A DNA stretch of 64,000 nt from Aliagarivorans marinus DSM 23064 (GCF_000429485.1 NZ_AUBY01000009.1:1-64000); one strand, 5' to 3'; counted from the stretch's first letter, positions 36,376-46,655 are shown. Program-made: numbers and translations. The notes: generated by a model from the sequence alone, not told the origin.

Positions 36376-37617
36376 GTGAAGCCTAAGCCTGCTAGCAACA
36401 TCACCAACGATCAAACCCGTTACCTTCCGGTGCTGGTGAGCGCCTGTTTCCTGCTGATGCTCTCGTTTGGCTATCGGGCCGGCTTCGGGCTGTTCTTACA
36501 GCCGATGTCTGAGGCCAATGGCTGGGGGCGGGACGTGTTCTCGCTGGCCTTGGCCATCCAAAATCTGGCCTGGGGCGCGGTGGCGGTATTGGCCGGTGGC
36601 CTGGCCGATCGCTTTGGCAACCTGAAGGTCTTGCTGGCGGGTGTGCTGTTCTATGGCGTGGGCATGCTGCTAATGGCCCATTCAGCCGAGCAGTGGCAGC
36701 TTATTTCCAGCGCCGGCTTGCTGGTGGGAGCGGGCATTGCCGGTACATCCTTTGGCATCGTATTGCCGTCGATAGCGCGTGCGGTCCCAGAGGAGAAGCG
36801 TGGCTGGGCCTTGGGCTTGGGCACCGCTGCGGGTAGCTTTGGCCAGTTCTTGCTGGTGCCGATCATGCAGCAGCTTATTGAGTTAAGTGGCTGGTTTATG
36901 GCCCTGCAGCTGTTGGGGATCTGTGCCTTGTTAATGGCGATTTTTGCCCTACCTCTTACGCCCTTTGGTGGCGCGAACAGCGCCAGCTCTCAACCGCAAG
37001 AGCTGTCGTTGGGCCTTATGGAGGTATTGCGGCGAGCGCTAACAGTGCCCTCCTACAGCCTGCTGACCATCGGCTTTTTTGTGTGTGGTTTTCATGTGGC
37101 CTTTATTACTGTGCATATGCCGGGCTATCTGGTGGACAAGGGCTTTGTTCCGCAGGTGGGGGCCTGGAGCCTGAGTATGATTGGTTTGTGTAACGTGATT
37201 GGCGCCTATTGCTCGGGGCTGCTTTCAAGCCGTCGGCCGATGGCGCGCATCCTCAGCCTTATCTATGCCGGGCGAGTGGTGGCGATCAGCCTATTCGTGT
37301 TGCTGCCGATGTCGTTAACCTCAGTATTGGTGTTTAGCGCTTGCATGGGCTTTTTGTGGCTGGCGACGGTGCCGCCGACCTCGGGCCTGGTGGCAGCGTT
37401 GTTCGGTACTCGCTATATGAGCTTTCTCTATGGCGTGGTGTTTTTCTCCCACCAACTAGGCAGTTTTAGTGGGGTGTGGCTAGGCGGTTGGCTGTATCAG
37501 CGCTTTGGCAGCTACGATGGCATTTGGTATTGCGGTATCGCTCTTGGGGCGCTGGCTACCTTGCTGCATATTCCGATTAAGCAGCGTAGTCAGCAGCAAC
37601 TGCTTACTGTCAGCTAG
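36376..37617 (+). CDS. MFS transporter, oxalate/formate antiporter-like
   Basis: 413 residues starting from GTG 36376, which has GGAG six bases before; ATG 36364 is possible. Twelve membrane segments; the N-terminal FGYRAGFGLFLQPMSEANGWGRDVFSLALAIQNL and the loop GGLADRFGNLKVLLAGV are typical of the OFA-like family that exchanges monocarboxylates. The substrate is not known. Confidence 0.8.
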   Translation: MKPKPASNITNDQTRYLPVLVSACFLLMLSFGYRAGFGLFLQPMSEANGWGRDVFSLALAIQNLAWGAVAVLAGGLADRFGNLKVLLAGVLFYGVGMLLMAHSAEQWQLISSAGLLVGAGIAGTSFGIVLPSIARAVPEEKRGWALGLGTAAGSFGQFLLVPIMQQLIELSGWFMALQLLGICALLMAIFALPLTPFGGANSASSQPQELSLGLMEVLRRALTVPSYSLLTIGFFVCGFHVAFITVHMPGYLVDKGFVPQVGAWSLSMIGLCNVIGAYCSGLLSSRRPMARILSLIYAGRVVAISLFVLLPMSLTSVLVFSACMGFLWLATVPPTSGLVAALFGTRYMSFLYGVVFFSHQLGSFSGVWLGGWLYQRFGSYDGIWYCGIALGALATLLHIPIKQRSQQQLLTVS

Positions 37618-37758
37618 ATTAGCGAGGAAGCAATTTTTTGCTGATTGTTGAAAAAGCAGGCGACGAGGCTCGCGCAAAAGTCTATACTCTGCGCCCTTTG
37701 ACCGCTGGCGTTAATCGCTGGGGGTATCGATTAACCGGGTAATCTTTCAGGAGCTGTC

Positions 37759-39144
37759 GTGAGCGAGCATTCTTTTTCCCAACTTCCTTTATCTACGGCA
37801 CTGCTGGAGAACCTGACATCGCTGGATTATCAGCAGATGACGCCGATTCAGGCGCAAAGCCTGCCGGCTATCTTGGCGGGCAAAGATGTGATTGCTCAAG
37901 CCAAGACCGGCTCGGGTAAAACAGCGGCGTTCTCGCTAGGGATCTTGCATCACCTCAATGTGAAGCGTTTTCGGGTACAGGCCTTGGTGCTGTGTCCTAC
38001 CCGTGAGCTGGCCGATCAGGTTGCGGTAGAAATCCGCCGCTTGGCGCGCTTTATCCATAACATCAAGGTATTGAGCCTGTGTGGCGGTACCCCGATTGGC
38101 CCGCAGATCGGCTCGCTGGAGCATGGCGCACATATTATCGTCGGTACGCCGGGGCGGGTGGATGACCATATCCGCAAGCAGCGTTTGGACTTGAGCGAAC
38201 TTAAGTTACTGGTGCTAGACGAAGCCGATCGAATGCTGGAGATGGGCTTTAAAGAAGAGCTCGATAGCGTGGTTGAAGCCAGCCCGGCCGAGCGTCAAAC
38301 CCTGCTGTTCAGCGCCACCTTCCCCAGCCAGATCCAGTGGATTGCCTCTAGCGTGCTGCGCGAGCCGGAGCACATTAAGGTGGAGTCGACCCACAACCAG
38401 CAGGCAATCAAACAGCATTTCTACCATGTCGCCCTCGCTGACCGGGTGGACGCGCTGCGTCGGGTGCTGCTGGAGCAACAGCCGCAGGCCGCCGTGGTGT
38501 TCTGTAACACCAAACAGCAGGTGCAGGAAGTAGCCTCCGAGTTGGCGGTGCATGGCTTTAGCGCGCTGGCGCTGCATGGCGACCTGGAACAGAAGGCCCG
38601 TGATCAGGCCTTAGTGCGCTTTGCCAACCACAGTGTGTCGATTTTGGTAGCCACCGATGTGGCCGCGCGCGGTTTGGATATCCAGGCCCTGGACTTGGTG
38701 GTGAACTTCCAAGTGGCCCATGACACTGAGGTGCATATTCACCGGATTGGCCGTACTGGCCGCGCCGGGAGTGAAGGTCTGGCGTGTACTTTCTTCGATG
38801 ATAAAGACGACTACAAGATGGCGCTGCTCGGCGATTACTTGGGCTACGACCTGCCAACCACCGCCTTGCCTGATGCAGCCATTCTTAACCAACAGCCGCA
38901 GCCAGCACCGATGATGACCCTGCAGATCGATGGCGGTAAACGCCAGAAGCTGCGTCCGGGCGATATCTTGGGCGCGTTAACCGGCGAGCAGGGCATTGCT
39001 GGCGATCAGGTAGGTAAGATTAAAGTGATGGCCAACACCGCGTTTGTGGCAGTGACCCGTAAAGCCTTTAAGCCCGCGCTTAAGCGGCTGGAAAGCGGCA
39101 CCATGAAAGGGCGTAAGTTCCGGGTGCGGGTGCTGCGCGGTTAG
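37759..39144 (+). CDS. dbpA: ATP-dependent RNA helicase DbpA
   Basis: 461 residues starting at a GTG with an AGGAG site. DEAD-box motifs in order: AKTGSGKT, PTRELADQ, DEAD (LVLDEADRM), SAT, and HRIGRTGRAG. The last 75 residues (KRQKLRPGDILGALTG...GKIKVMANTAFVAV) are the DbpA RNA-binding domain that targets helix 92 of 23S rRNA, so this is the ribosome assembly helicase. Confidence 0.96.
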   Translation: MSEHSFSQLPLSTALLENLTSLDYQQMTPIQAQSLPAILAGKDVIAQAKTGSGKTAAFSLGILHHLNVKRFRVQALVLCPTRELADQVAVEIRRLARFIHNIKVLSLCGGTPIGPQIGSLEHGAHIIVGTPGRVDDHIRKQRLDLSELKLLVLDEADRMLEMGFKEELDSVVEASPAERQTLLFSATFPSQIQWIASSVLREPEHIKVESTHNQQAIKQHFYHVALADRVDALRRVLLEQQPQAAVVFCNTKQQVQEVASELAVHGFSALALHGDLEQKARDQALVRFANHSVSILVATDVAARGLDIQALDLVVNFQVAHDTEVHIHRIGRTGRAGSEGLACTFFDDKDDYKMALLGDYLGYDLPTTALPDAAILNQQPQPAPMMTLQIDGGKRQKLRPGDILGALTGEQGIAGDQVGKIKVMANTAFVAVTRKAFKPALKRLESGTMKGRKFRVRVLRG

Positions 39145-39172
39145 CAGCGCATTGACCTAAACGCATTGACTC

Positions 39173-39199
39173 AAAAAGGGAGGCTGAGCCTCCCTTTTT
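39173..39199. terminator. terminator after dbpA
   Basis: AAAAAGGGAGGC and GCCTCCCTTTTT around TGA; 12-base stem with T run on both sides, so it serves dbpA and the convergent DUF4397 gene. Confidence 0.9.
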
Positions 39200-39218
39200 G
39201 CTGTATCACCCTAGGTGA

Positions 39219-40610
39219 TTAGTCGTCGATGCTAATTGCGCTAACACCGGTTGCGCTCATTGGGTCGTCCAGCGCGATAATGGTGGTCAGGGTGTTGCCC
39301 GCAAACGGGAACTCCACTGGGCCAATTGCAATCACGGTGTCATCGCCTGCAGGGGTTACCATCACATAGCGAGCTCCCGGAGTAATTGACAGCACGGTGC
39401 TATCGCCTTTGTAAGCCACACCTTCGAGGATGATATCGTCCATGCTTGGGGTGGCGTCTTCGCTGATATAGATATCGACATTACCGGCCAGTGTTGAGGC
39501 GTGGATTGCACGCACCTTGGCTTCGGTGGCGACGCGGCGAGTGTTAGCGTCCACGACCACGTAGGTTTCATCGTTATCCAGCATATCACCAAGGTTGCCA
39601 ATCGCGATGGCGCTGTAGCTGGTGTTTGCATCGAGCATCACGTCGCTAAGGCCTAGGGCGTCGACTACCACTACTGGGTCGCTGCCGTTTACGCCAACCG
39701 CAAAGTCGTAGCTCATGCCGACATCAAGGGCGAGGTAATCGGTAAACTCTTTGTACATCAGGTTAAATAGCGGGCTGCTGGCATCTGGCGCGGTGCCGTT
39801 TACCCAGATATCGACTCCCGGTGCATCAGAGATGGTGTGAACCACTCGTAAGTTGGCAGTGCTATCAGCGCTTTGTACCACTAGCGATGCTGCGCCTGTA
39901 TCTACCACCAAGCTCACCGGTGAGCCGCCAGCATCGGTATTGGTAACCGCTGCTGCTACCCAGTCTCCGCCTGCAGGTACGCTAACGGTGCCGGAGTCGA
40001 AGTAGACAATGCTGCTATCGCTCATATCGGTAATGCGGATTTGATAATCGCCAGCCGGGACTTCGACGGCATCGCTGTACATGGTGTAGGCCAAGTCATC
40101 AGCAAAGGGCATCTCTCCGCTTAGGTCGGCACCCGGTGCGGTGATAAACACATCGACGGTGGGCGCGTCAGGGGAGGCGTGGATGGCTTGAACTCGCGCG
40201 CCTTCTGGCATCAGGTAATCTCGAGCCACGATCTGCGGACCGAACTCGGTGTCGTTGCCGCTGCCAATCTCAGCCGCGCGGCCCATGGCGAGCACGTTGT
40301 ATTCCATGTTCTCGGCAAGGTCTAGCGTGGTTTCAGGCAGTACTGTCAGCGTAGAATCATCAGCTAAAATGGCATCAATCTGTACAGTGTGGCTACCAGC
40401 AGCCACTCTGATTTGCCCTGAACTGGCTTGGTAGTCAACGCCTTCTAGAGCGGGACTACCATCTAGCCAAACGTTTACAGCTGGGGCGTCCGGTGAGGCG
40501 TGAAAGATTCGCAATACGGCTTCTGCGGCTACGTGATCATCGTCGTCACTGCATGCGGCAATCGTGAGTGTTGCGAGGGCTGCCAGCCCTACAGGGGCAA
40601 AACGGTTCAT
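39219..40610 (-). CDS. DUF4397 repeat lipoprotein
   Basis: 463 residues from ATG 40610, with AAAGGA upstream. Lipoprotein signal with lipobox IAAC (Cys about residue 20). The mature part holds four divergent repeats with HASPDAPxVxV-type cores: RIFHASPDAPAVNVWLDG, QAIHASPDAPTVDVFI, RVVHTISDAPGVDIWVNG and RAIHASTLAGNVDIYI. This is the DUF4397 beta-sandwich, widespread in marine Gammaproteobacteria and of unknown function. Very acidic; Asp/Ala/Val rich. Probably on the outer membrane. Confidence 0.85.
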   Translation of the reverse strand: MNRFAPVGLAALATLTIAACSDDDDHVAAEAVLRIFHASPDAPAVNVWLDGSPALEGVDYQASSGQIRVAAGSHTVQIDAILADDSTLTVLPETTLDLAENMEYNVLAMGRAAEIGSGNDTEFGPQIVARDYLMPEGARVQAIHASPDAPTVDVFITAPGADLSGEMPFADDLAYTMYSDAVEVPAGDYQIRITDMSDSSIVYFDSGTVSVPAGGDWVAAAVTNTDAGGSPVSLVVDTGAASLVVQSADSTANLRVVHTISDAPGVDIWVNGTAPDASSPLFNLMYKEFTDYLALDVGMSYDFAVGVNGSDPVVVVDALGLSDVMLDANTSYSAIAIGNLGDMLDNDETYVVVDANTRRVATEAKVRAIHASTLAGNVDIYISEDATPSMDDIILEGVAYKGDSTVLSITPGARYVMVTPAGDDTVIAIGPVEFPFAGNTLTTIIALDDPMSATGVSAISIDD

Positions 40611-40785
40611 AGGTTCGTCCTTTATGTGTTGTTGACAGCGATTCAACGGCGGCTACCGAGTGGACGATCAGTAATTCAAGCCTGTATGCGTGGAAGTTTG
40701 AGTTAGTTAGAAGTTTTAGGAAAAGCTGAAATTGCTCGCGATCTAAGTGGATGGCTAGCGCGTTTGACTAAGGTTTTGCTAATAC

Positions 40786-40816
40786 AAAAAAGCCAGCGCT
40801 AGGCGCTGGCTTTTTT
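40786..40816. terminator. terminator of aspA
   Basis: AAAAAAGCCAGCGC and GCGCTGGCTTTTTT form a strong hairpin with the loop TAG. It ends aspA, read on the minus strand; the mirrored T run also faces the DUF4397 promoter side. Confidence 0.88.
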
Positions 40817-40833
40817 AGTCTCGCGGTACCGGC

Positions 40834-42267
40834 TTACTTGTACAGTTTTGCCATGTACTTTGGATTCTTCATGTTTTCAACAGACAGGATTTCGTCCACT
40901 TCCTGCTCGCTCAGCAGACCTAGTTCCAGGACTACTTCACGCACGTTCTTACCAGTTTCGGCACAGATCTTACCCACTTTGTCGCCGTTATGGTGACCGA
41001 TGAATGGGTTCAAGAAGGTCACGATGCCGATAGAAGACATCACGTTGTTCAAGCAGATCTCTGGGTTAGCAGTGATGCCAACCACACACTTGTCTTTCAG
41101 TGCCACACAGGCTTTTTCCAGCAGGTGGATAGACTCGAACAGAGACTGAGCCAGTACTGGCTCCATCACGTTCAGCTGCAGCTGACCGGCTTCAGCGGCC
41201 ATCACGATGGTGGTGTCGTTACCCACAACCTTGAAGCACACTTGGTTTACCACTTCTGGGATTACTGGGTTAACCTTGGCTGGCATGATAGAAGAACCCG
41301 CTTGCAGTTCAGGCAGGTTGATCTCTTTAAGGCCAGCGCGTGGGCCAGAGCTTAGCAGACGCAGGTCGTTACAGATCTTAGACAGCTTCACTGCGCAACG
41401 CTTGAGCGCGCCAGACAGCATTACGTAAGCGCCACAGTCTGAGGTCGCTTCTACCAGATCTTCGGCAGGCTTGAAGCCCCAACCAGTGATTTCAGCCAGC
41501 TTAGCGATAGCCATCTTCGAGTAGGCTTCGTGGGTGTTCAGGCCGGTACCGATAGCGGTTGCGCCCAGGTTTACTTCCAGCAGCAGCTCTTGAATCAGTT
41601 TGATGCTTTTTAGCTCTTCGCGCAGGGTCACGGCGAAGGCGTGGAATTCTTGACCCAAGGTCATTGGCACTGCGTCTTGAAGCTGGGTGCGGCCCATCTT
41701 CAGTACGTCTTGGAATTCTTGTGCTTTTACTTCCATGGCATCAGCAAGGCTTTCTACTTGTGCCAGCAGCTGGTTGGTGTAGTAGTAAGATGCAGCACGG
41801 AAGCCAGTTGGGTAGGCGTCGTTGGTCGATTGGCTCTTGTTTACGTGATCATTAGGGTTAATGACGTCGTAATTGCCCTTTTCTTCGCCGATCAGTTCCA
41901 ATGCAAGGTTAGCGATAACCTCGTTGGTGTTCATATTTACCGAAGTACCTGCACCGCCTTGGAATACGTCCACGGGGAACTGATCCAGGCATACACGTTC
42001 TTCTAGAATCTTGTCACAAGCTTTAACAATGGCGTCAGCAACTTCCTGTTTAATGGTTCCAATCTCTCCGTTCGCCAGTGCTGCCGCTTTCTTTACCATC
42101 ACCATACCCATGATGAACTCAGGGTAGTCACTGATGGTTTGAGTACTGATGTCGAAGTTGTTTACGGCACGTTGAGTATGTACGCCGTAGTAAGCACCAG
42201 CTGGGATCTGTAGTTCACCTAGCAGGTCTTCTTCAGTACGAAATGCGGTTGAGGTCTCGTTGGTCAC
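40834..42267 (-). CDS. aspA: aspartate ammonia-lyase (aspartase)
   Basis: 477 residues starting at GTG 42267, which has an AGGGGA site. Fumarase/aspartase family: the signature [15 protein letters not shown] contains the catalytic Ser loop, with further blocks [12 protein letters not shown] and [10 protein letters not shown]. It interconverts aspartate and fumarate plus ammonia and feeds anaerobic fumarate respiration or amino-acid catabolism. Monocistronic, ends at its own terminator. Confidence 0.95.
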   Translation of the reverse strand: MTNETSTAFRTEEDLLGELQIPAGAYYGVHTQRAVNNFDISTQTISDYPEFIMGMVMVKKAAALANGEIGTIKQEVADAIVKACDKILEERVCLDQFPVDVFQGGAGTSVNMNTNEVIANLALELIGEEKGNYDVINPNDHVNKSQSTNDAYPTGFRAASYYYTNQLLAQVESLADAMEVKAQEFQDVLKMGRTQLQDAVPMTLGQEFHAFAVTLREELKSIKLIQELLLEVNLGATAIGTGLNTHEAYSKMAIAKLAEITGWGFKPAEDLVEATSDCGAYVMLSGALKRCAVKLSKICNDLRLLSSGPRAGLKEINLPELQAGSSIMPAKVNPVIPEVVNQVCFKVVGNDTTIVMAAEAGQLQLNVMEPVLAQSLFESIHLLEKACVALKDKCVVGITANPEICLNNVMSSIGIVTFLNPFIGHHNGDKVGKICAETGKNVREVVLELGLLSEQEVDEILSVENMKNPKYMAKLYK

Positions 42268-42617
42268 GATGTTTCCCCTAAAAGAGAGTTGTTATAGGTC
42301 AAGGTAGGCCTTGATGTTCAGTTGCGTTGCTTGAGCTTGTCGAACAAGCTTTGTTCAACGACACTGGGATTGTCGAGAAATCAGGGGTGGTTTACCAGTA
42401 AGATTATATATGTTTTTGATATCGATCCCGATGTGGGAATAATTAATGGTTATATAAACCGTATTTGTATGATTTTTTAGGGATAATATCTGGCCAAGAT
42501 TAGTTAATTTAGTGTTTTCTATTACTTTTGCTAATGATGTTTTATTGATGTCCCTTCCGGGTAGTTAATGTATAAAACAGTTATCGCAACCAGAACCCGT
42601 GGAAAAAGGATGAAATC
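42268..42617. other. 350-base AT-rich intergenic region between aspA and creA
   Basis: Holds the divergent promoters of aspA and creA. The only near-match I found is TTGAT-ATCG-ATCCC at 42416-42429, half of an FNR site (TTGAT-N4-ATCAA), which would suit aspA; this is weak. Nothing else coding was seen. Confidence 0.45.
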
Positions 42618-43091
42618 GTGAAGGCTGTAGTGCTCAGTGTGTGTATATCGTTGATGTTAGCGGGGTGTGGCAGGAAGGAGGAAGTTGCCAGCGTGTCGCT
42701 GGGCTTGCTTACCACCAAGGACATCAAGGTAGAGGTGATGCAGGACCCGCAAGTGCCAGGGGTTACCTGTCATATCTCGAACATCGTTGCCGATCTGGAT
42801 TGGTCCGATCCGTCTGATATGAGCATCGCTTGTCGTCAAACCGGCGAGATCACCCCACAGATGCTGGCGTCTATCGACCGCTCCGACTCTGGTGAGGTGG
42901 TGTTCAAGAAGTCAAAGAGCATACTATTTAAGAGTTTAAAGATACGCCGTATCTACGACCCACAATCGCAAACCCTCATGTATCTGTCGTACTCCACCAA
43001 GGAGATCAACGGTAGCTACAAGCATGCCCTGTCGACGGTGCCGCTATGGGGAACGGCGGCTTATCAGCCTGAGCTTGCCAACTCGCCCTAG
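42618..43091 (+). CDS. creA: CreA family lipoprotein
   Basis: 157 residues starting at GTG 42618 (AAGGA upstream; an ATG at 42610 runs into a stop). Lipobox MLAGC (Cys 17). Conserved CreA blocks: DIKVEVMQDPQVPGVTCHIS, GEVVFKKSKSILFKSLKIRRIYD and LMYLSYSTKEINGSYKHALSTVPL. CreA is periplasmic in E. coli; function is unknown. Here it is predicted to be lipid-anchored. Converges on the GlxA-type gene with a 4-base overlap. Confidence 0.9.
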   Translation: MKAVVLSVCISLMLAGCGRKEEVASVSLGLLTTKDIKVEVMQDPQVPGVTCHISNIVADLDWSDPSDMSIACRQTGEITPQMLASIDRSDSGEVVFKKSKSILFKSLKIRRIYDPQSQTLMYLSYSTKEINGSYKHALSTVPLWGTAAYQPELANSP

Positions 43092-44032
43092 GCAAAGCGT
43101 CGGCGAAACGCCGCTGGGCTCAGGCCCATCACCCGGATAAAGGTTTTTCTAAACGCCCCATGATCGTGATAGCCCACGGCTAGGGCGATCTGCTCGCTAG
43201 ATTGGGTGGTGCTTTCTAATAACTCACAGGCCTGCTGTACCCGCAGTCGTTGTAGGTATTGCTGAGGGCTGAAGCCGGTGGCTTTGCTAAAGCGGCGCAG
43301 CAGGTTGCGTTGGCTCATACAGGCCTGTTCGGCAAAGTGCTGCACGCTCAGTGCTTGGGCAAGCTGGTCACTAAGTTGCTGCTGTATCACCAAGATGGGC
43401 TGATCGCCATGCTGCAGGTTAGGGCGGAACTGCTGGTAGTAACGCTGCTCACGTGGGCTGGTATCCACTACCAGCATCTTTCCCACCGCCCGCATGGCTT
43501 GAGCACTGGCGGTTTGGCCAATCAGCTCGAGTGCCAAGTCGACCCAGGCCATCATCCCGCCTGCCGTGACGATATCGCCATGGTTGATAAGCAAACGCTC
43601 CGGGCGAAGAGAAAGTGTCGGGTAGTGTTGCTTGAATAGCTCCGCCAAGCCCCAGTGGGTGGTGCAGCTGCGCCCGTTTAGCAGGCCAGCTGCCGCTAAG
43701 ATAAAGCTCCCGGCACAGGCGGACGCCAGAACAGCGCCTTGCTGGTGCTGCTGTTGTAGCCAAGTCAGCAAGCTGTTATCTGGTTTGAGATAGTAATCTT
43801 GCTGCAGGCTGGGTGGCAGTATCACTAGGTCGCTTGGGGAAGGCGAGAGTTGGGTGCAATCGCATACCACTGGGGTAAAGCTGTGCTGGAGCGCGAGCTC
43901 GCCACATGCGCGGTTAGCCAGCTGAAAGGCCTCTTGCAAGCCAAATACCGCCGATTGCAAGGCTTGGGGGTAATGCACGATCACAACTTGAGTGTTAGAT
44001 ATCTCGCTATCCCCGCTAACATCACTGCACAT
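43088..44032 (-). CDS. GlxA-type regulator (DJ-1/PfpI domain plus AraC helix-turn-helix)
   Basis: 314 residues. The N-terminal class I glutamine-amidotransferase-like fold includes ACAGSFILAAAGLL (Cys elbow) and HWGLAELF; the C-terminal AraC domain has LSVQHFAEQACMSQRNLLRRFSKATGFSPQQYLQRLRVQ and the second helix QIALAVGYHDHGAFRKTF. It lies divergent to the cysteine hydrolase, the usual arrangement in which such a regulator controls its neighbour. Confidence 0.9.
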   Translation of the reverse strand: MCSDVSGDSEISNTQVVIVHYPQALQSAVFGLQEAFQLANRACGELALQHSFTPVVCDCTQLSPSPSDLVILPPSLQQDYYLKPDNSLLTWLQQQHQQGAVLASACAGSFILAAAGLLNGRSCTTHWGLAELFKQHYPTLSLRPERLLINHGDIVTAGGMMAWVDLALELIGQTASAQAMRAVGKMLVVDTSPREQRYYQQFRPNLQHGDQPILVIQQQLSDQLAQALSVQHFAEQACMSQRNLLRRFSKATGFSPQQYLQRLRVQQACELLESTTQSSEQIALAVGYHDHGAFRKTFIRVMGLSPAAFRRRFA

Positions 44033-44137
44033 AAGTAGCTTGTCCGATTCAAACTAGTAGTTGTCATTTTAGCCACTCGATGGGGCGCTGAATAGTGGCG
44101 ATACTTAACTGGTCGCAAACACAACCGAGGCAAGCAC

Positions 44138-44659
44138 ATGGCTAAGCAAGCACTGTTAATTATCGATCTACAGAATGACTACTTTCCCGGCGGCCTGTAT
44201 CCGCTGTGGAATACAGAGCAAACCTTAAGCAATATCAAAAGCGCTATCGAGCTGGCCCAGCAAAACGATGTGCCGGTAATCCATATCCAACATATCGCCG
44301 ATCCGGCACTCGGCTTGGCACCATTCTTTAACGAAGACACCGAGGGCGCAGCCATCCACCCGGAAATCCTGAGCGCCGCGCCCGATGCCGAGGTGGTGAT
44401 CAAGCGCTTTGCCGATAGCTTCGAGCAAACCAGGCTGGAAGCGGTGTTAAGCGAGCTGCAGGTGGAGGAGCTACTGGTGTGCGGGATGATGACGCAAAAC
44501 TGTGTCACCCATACCGCTATCTCTAAGGCGGCGGAGAAGTATCAGGTGAGTATCTTGGCTGACTGTTGTACCACGGTGGATGAGATGCTGCACCTGATTG
44601 CACTCAACGCGGTTGCGCCGCGTGGCTTGCTGTCGACCTACCAGCAAGCGCTCGCCTAG
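44138..44659 (+). CDS. cysteine hydrolase (isochorismatase family)
   Basis: 173 residues. Catalytic triad by family pattern: Asp in LLIIDLQNDYF, Lys in EVVIKRFADSF, and Cys in CGMMTQNCVTHTA. The family hydrolyses amides such as nicotinamide or ureidoacrylate; the substrate is not known. It is next to the GlxA-type regulator on the opposite strand and converges on the AraC gene with a 4-base overlap. Confidence 0.88.
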   Translation: MAKQALLIIDLQNDYFPGGLYPLWNTEQTLSNIKSAIELAQQNDVPVIHIQHIADPALGLAPFFNEDTEGAAIHPEILSAAPDAEVVIKRFADSFEQTRLEAVLSELQVEELLVCGMMTQNCVTHTAISKAAEKYQVSILADCCTTVDEMLHLIALNAVAPRGLLSTYQQALA

Positions 44660-45516
44660 TTGCGAAGGCTTTTTTGATAAGCGCTGGGGCTTAGCCCCAG
44701 TTGCTGCTGAAAGCGGCGGCTAAAATGGGCTTGGCTGGAGAAGCCACACTCCATGGCAACCTGCAGGGCACTGAAGCCAGCGGCCAGTAGTTGGCGGGCT
44801 TGGCTGAGTCGCAGCTCCAATTGATAATCGGCTGGAGAGCAGCCGAGGCTTTGCTTAAACATGCGCTGGAAATGGAACTCGCTGAGCCCGCACTGTTGGG
44901 CGAGTTCGCCCAGCACAATCTTATCGGCCCAGTGGCTATGCAGGTAATCCAGCGCAATCCGCTTCTCACGGCTACCAAGGCCCCCTTGAAATTGCGCCTT
45001 GGCGGGTAGCGCCTCGTCGAGCAGGGCGGCAAATACCTGGTTACTCGCCTGTTCAAAACTCAGCGGGTCGTCATCCAGTGGAGTAGTAAACAGCTCGAGG
45101 CAGCGCTGATTGAGTGCGGGGCTGCGATGAAAAGTCAGCTCCGGCATTACCACTTGGCGCGGGTCGATATCCAGCTCGCGCTGGGCGTAGCGCTTGATGG
45201 TTTGCTCGCGAAAATACAGGTGGGCAAATTGAAACGGTGCCGAGATCTCCCAGCTGGAGCACTGCCCTTGCGGCAGCAGGCACACCACGCCACTGCTACC
45301 ATGCTGCTTGGGCTGGCGATAACCTGCATCGACCCGGCGGCTGCCTTCTCCGCCCCTTAGATAAAAGGCGAGGGTGTGCACACTGTCTTTTTGATAGTGC
45401 ACCCGGTCGCTATCGTTACTCCAAAATGCCACGCGTAGCGACTGGTTGATTCGTCGCTCGGCCCTGAGCTTGGCATTAGAGCGCGATAAAGTCTCAAACA
45501 CGCTTTGCTGCTTCAT
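44656..45516 (-). CDS. AraC-family transcriptional regulator
   Basis: 286 residues. The N-terminal 170 are a cupin-like effector part, the C-terminal 100 an AraC helix-turn-helix (DKIVLGELAQQCGLSEFHFQRMFKQSLGCSPADYQLELRLSQARQLL and VAMECGFSSQAHFSRRF). It is divergent from the DMT transporter at 45668, which is the most likely target. Confidence 0.9.
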   Translation of the reverse strand: MKQQSVFETLSRSNAKLRAERRINQSLRVAFWSNDSDRVHYQKDSVHTLAFYLRGGEGSRRVDAGYRQPKQHGSSGVVCLLPQGQCSSWEISAPFQFAHLYFREQTIKRYAQRELDIDPRQVVMPELTFHRSPALNQRCLELFTTPLDDDPLSFEQASNQVFAALLDEALPAKAQFQGGLGSREKRIALDYLHSHWADKIVLGELAQQCGLSEFHFQRMFKQSLGCSPADYQLELRLSQARQLLAAGFSALQVAMECGFSSQAHFSRRFQQQLGLSPSAYQKSLRN

Positions 45517-45667
45517 GCTTCAACCCTAACTGCGTCGGTCGGTGCTGGCAAGCCACAGACCTTTTGGCCCCTTAACTAAGCGCAAGATTGTGCAAATCCT
45601 GATGAGCAAGCTGGCGCACAATACTGGTTCGTTGTTGGAATGCATGCTGTTTGCTAAGGAAGCGGCA

Positions 45668-46570
45668 ATGAATCTGTTTTTGTATCTCAGTACTGTGCTG
45701 ATCTGGGGTAGCACCTGGTTGGCTATCTATTTTCAACTGGGTGAAGCGCCCGTGGTGGTGTCGGTGGCCTATCGCTTTATCTTGGCTGCGCTGCTGTTTT
45801 GGCCGCTATTAAAGCTGACCGGACGCCTGCAACCCTTGAGCAAGCGCGACCAAGGCTTTGTGGTGCTCCAAGGCATGTGCTTGTTTTCGCTTAACTTTAT
45901 CTGTTTTTACAATGCAACCTTGTACATTCCCAGTGGGCTGGTGTCGGTGATCTTCTCTCTGGCTACCTTGTACAATGCGCTGGGCAATCGGCTGTTTTAT
46001 CACGAGAAATTGGACGTGCGGGTGCTGGTGGCGGGGTTGGTGGGGCTGGTAGGGCTGCTGGTGCTGTTCCTGCCAGAATTGCGGCAAACCCAATCAGAGC
46101 ATGTGGTAAAAGGGGTTGCGTTGGCGGCTTTGGGCACACTGTTCTTCTCTCTGGGCAATATGATCTCGAAGCGCAATAGCTTGCAGGGGCTCTCGCCGCT
46201 GACCACCAATGCTTATGGGATGGGCTATGGCTCGCTGCTGTTGTGCTTGATCCTACTGATAACCGGCCAAGCGCCGGTGCTGCCCAGCTCGCCCACTTAC
46301 TGGGGAGCCTTGGTTTATCTAAGCGTATTTGGGTCGATCTTCGCGTTTACTGCCTACTTGATGCTGGTGGCGCGGATTGGGGCAACCCGAGCGGCCTACG
46401 CCACAGTGTTGTTTCCGCTGGTGGCGCTGAGTTTGTCGGCGCTGTTTGAGGGCTACCAGTGGTCGCTGTGGTCACTGCTGGGGATGCTGCTGGTGATTGC
46501 TGGCAACTTGATTATCAACGGTCAGCTGCGTTTTCCCACTACACGCTCGCTGGTACGACAGGCCAACTGA
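45668..46570 (+). CDS. EamA/DMT-family transporter
   Basis: 300 residues from ATG 45668 with AAGGA upstream; the frame extends further upstream without support. Ten membrane segments in two EamA repeats; the start LFLYLSTVLIWGSTWLAIYFQLG is typical of the family. Such proteins export amino acids or other metabolites. The divergent AraC gene at 44656-45516 probably controls it. Confidence 0.85.
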   Translation: MNLFLYLSTVLIWGSTWLAIYFQLGEAPVVVSVAYRFILAALLFWPLLKLTGRLQPLSKRDQGFVVLQGMCLFSLNFICFYNATLYIPSGLVSVIFSLATLYNALGNRLFYHEKLDVRVLVAGLVGLVGLLVLFLPELRQTQSEHVVKGVALAALGTLFFSLGNMISKRNSLQGLSPLTTNAYGMGYGSLLLCLILLITGQAPVLPSSPTYWGALVYLSVFGSIFAFTAYLMLVARIGATRAAYATVLFPLVALSLSALFEGYQWSLWSLLGMLLVIAGNLIINGQLRFPTTRSLVRQAN

Positions 46571-46655
46571 AGGTCATTATTCATCAAACTGCCATGGTTC
46601 GCTCACCAGTGCTGCTAATCTTTAACAGTTAAAGTAGTTTTCAATGGAGTGAAGG

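Noticed and set aside
42416-42429. FNR-like site upstream of aspA
   Set aside because: Only one half matches the consensus; kept only as a remark in the intergenic entry.
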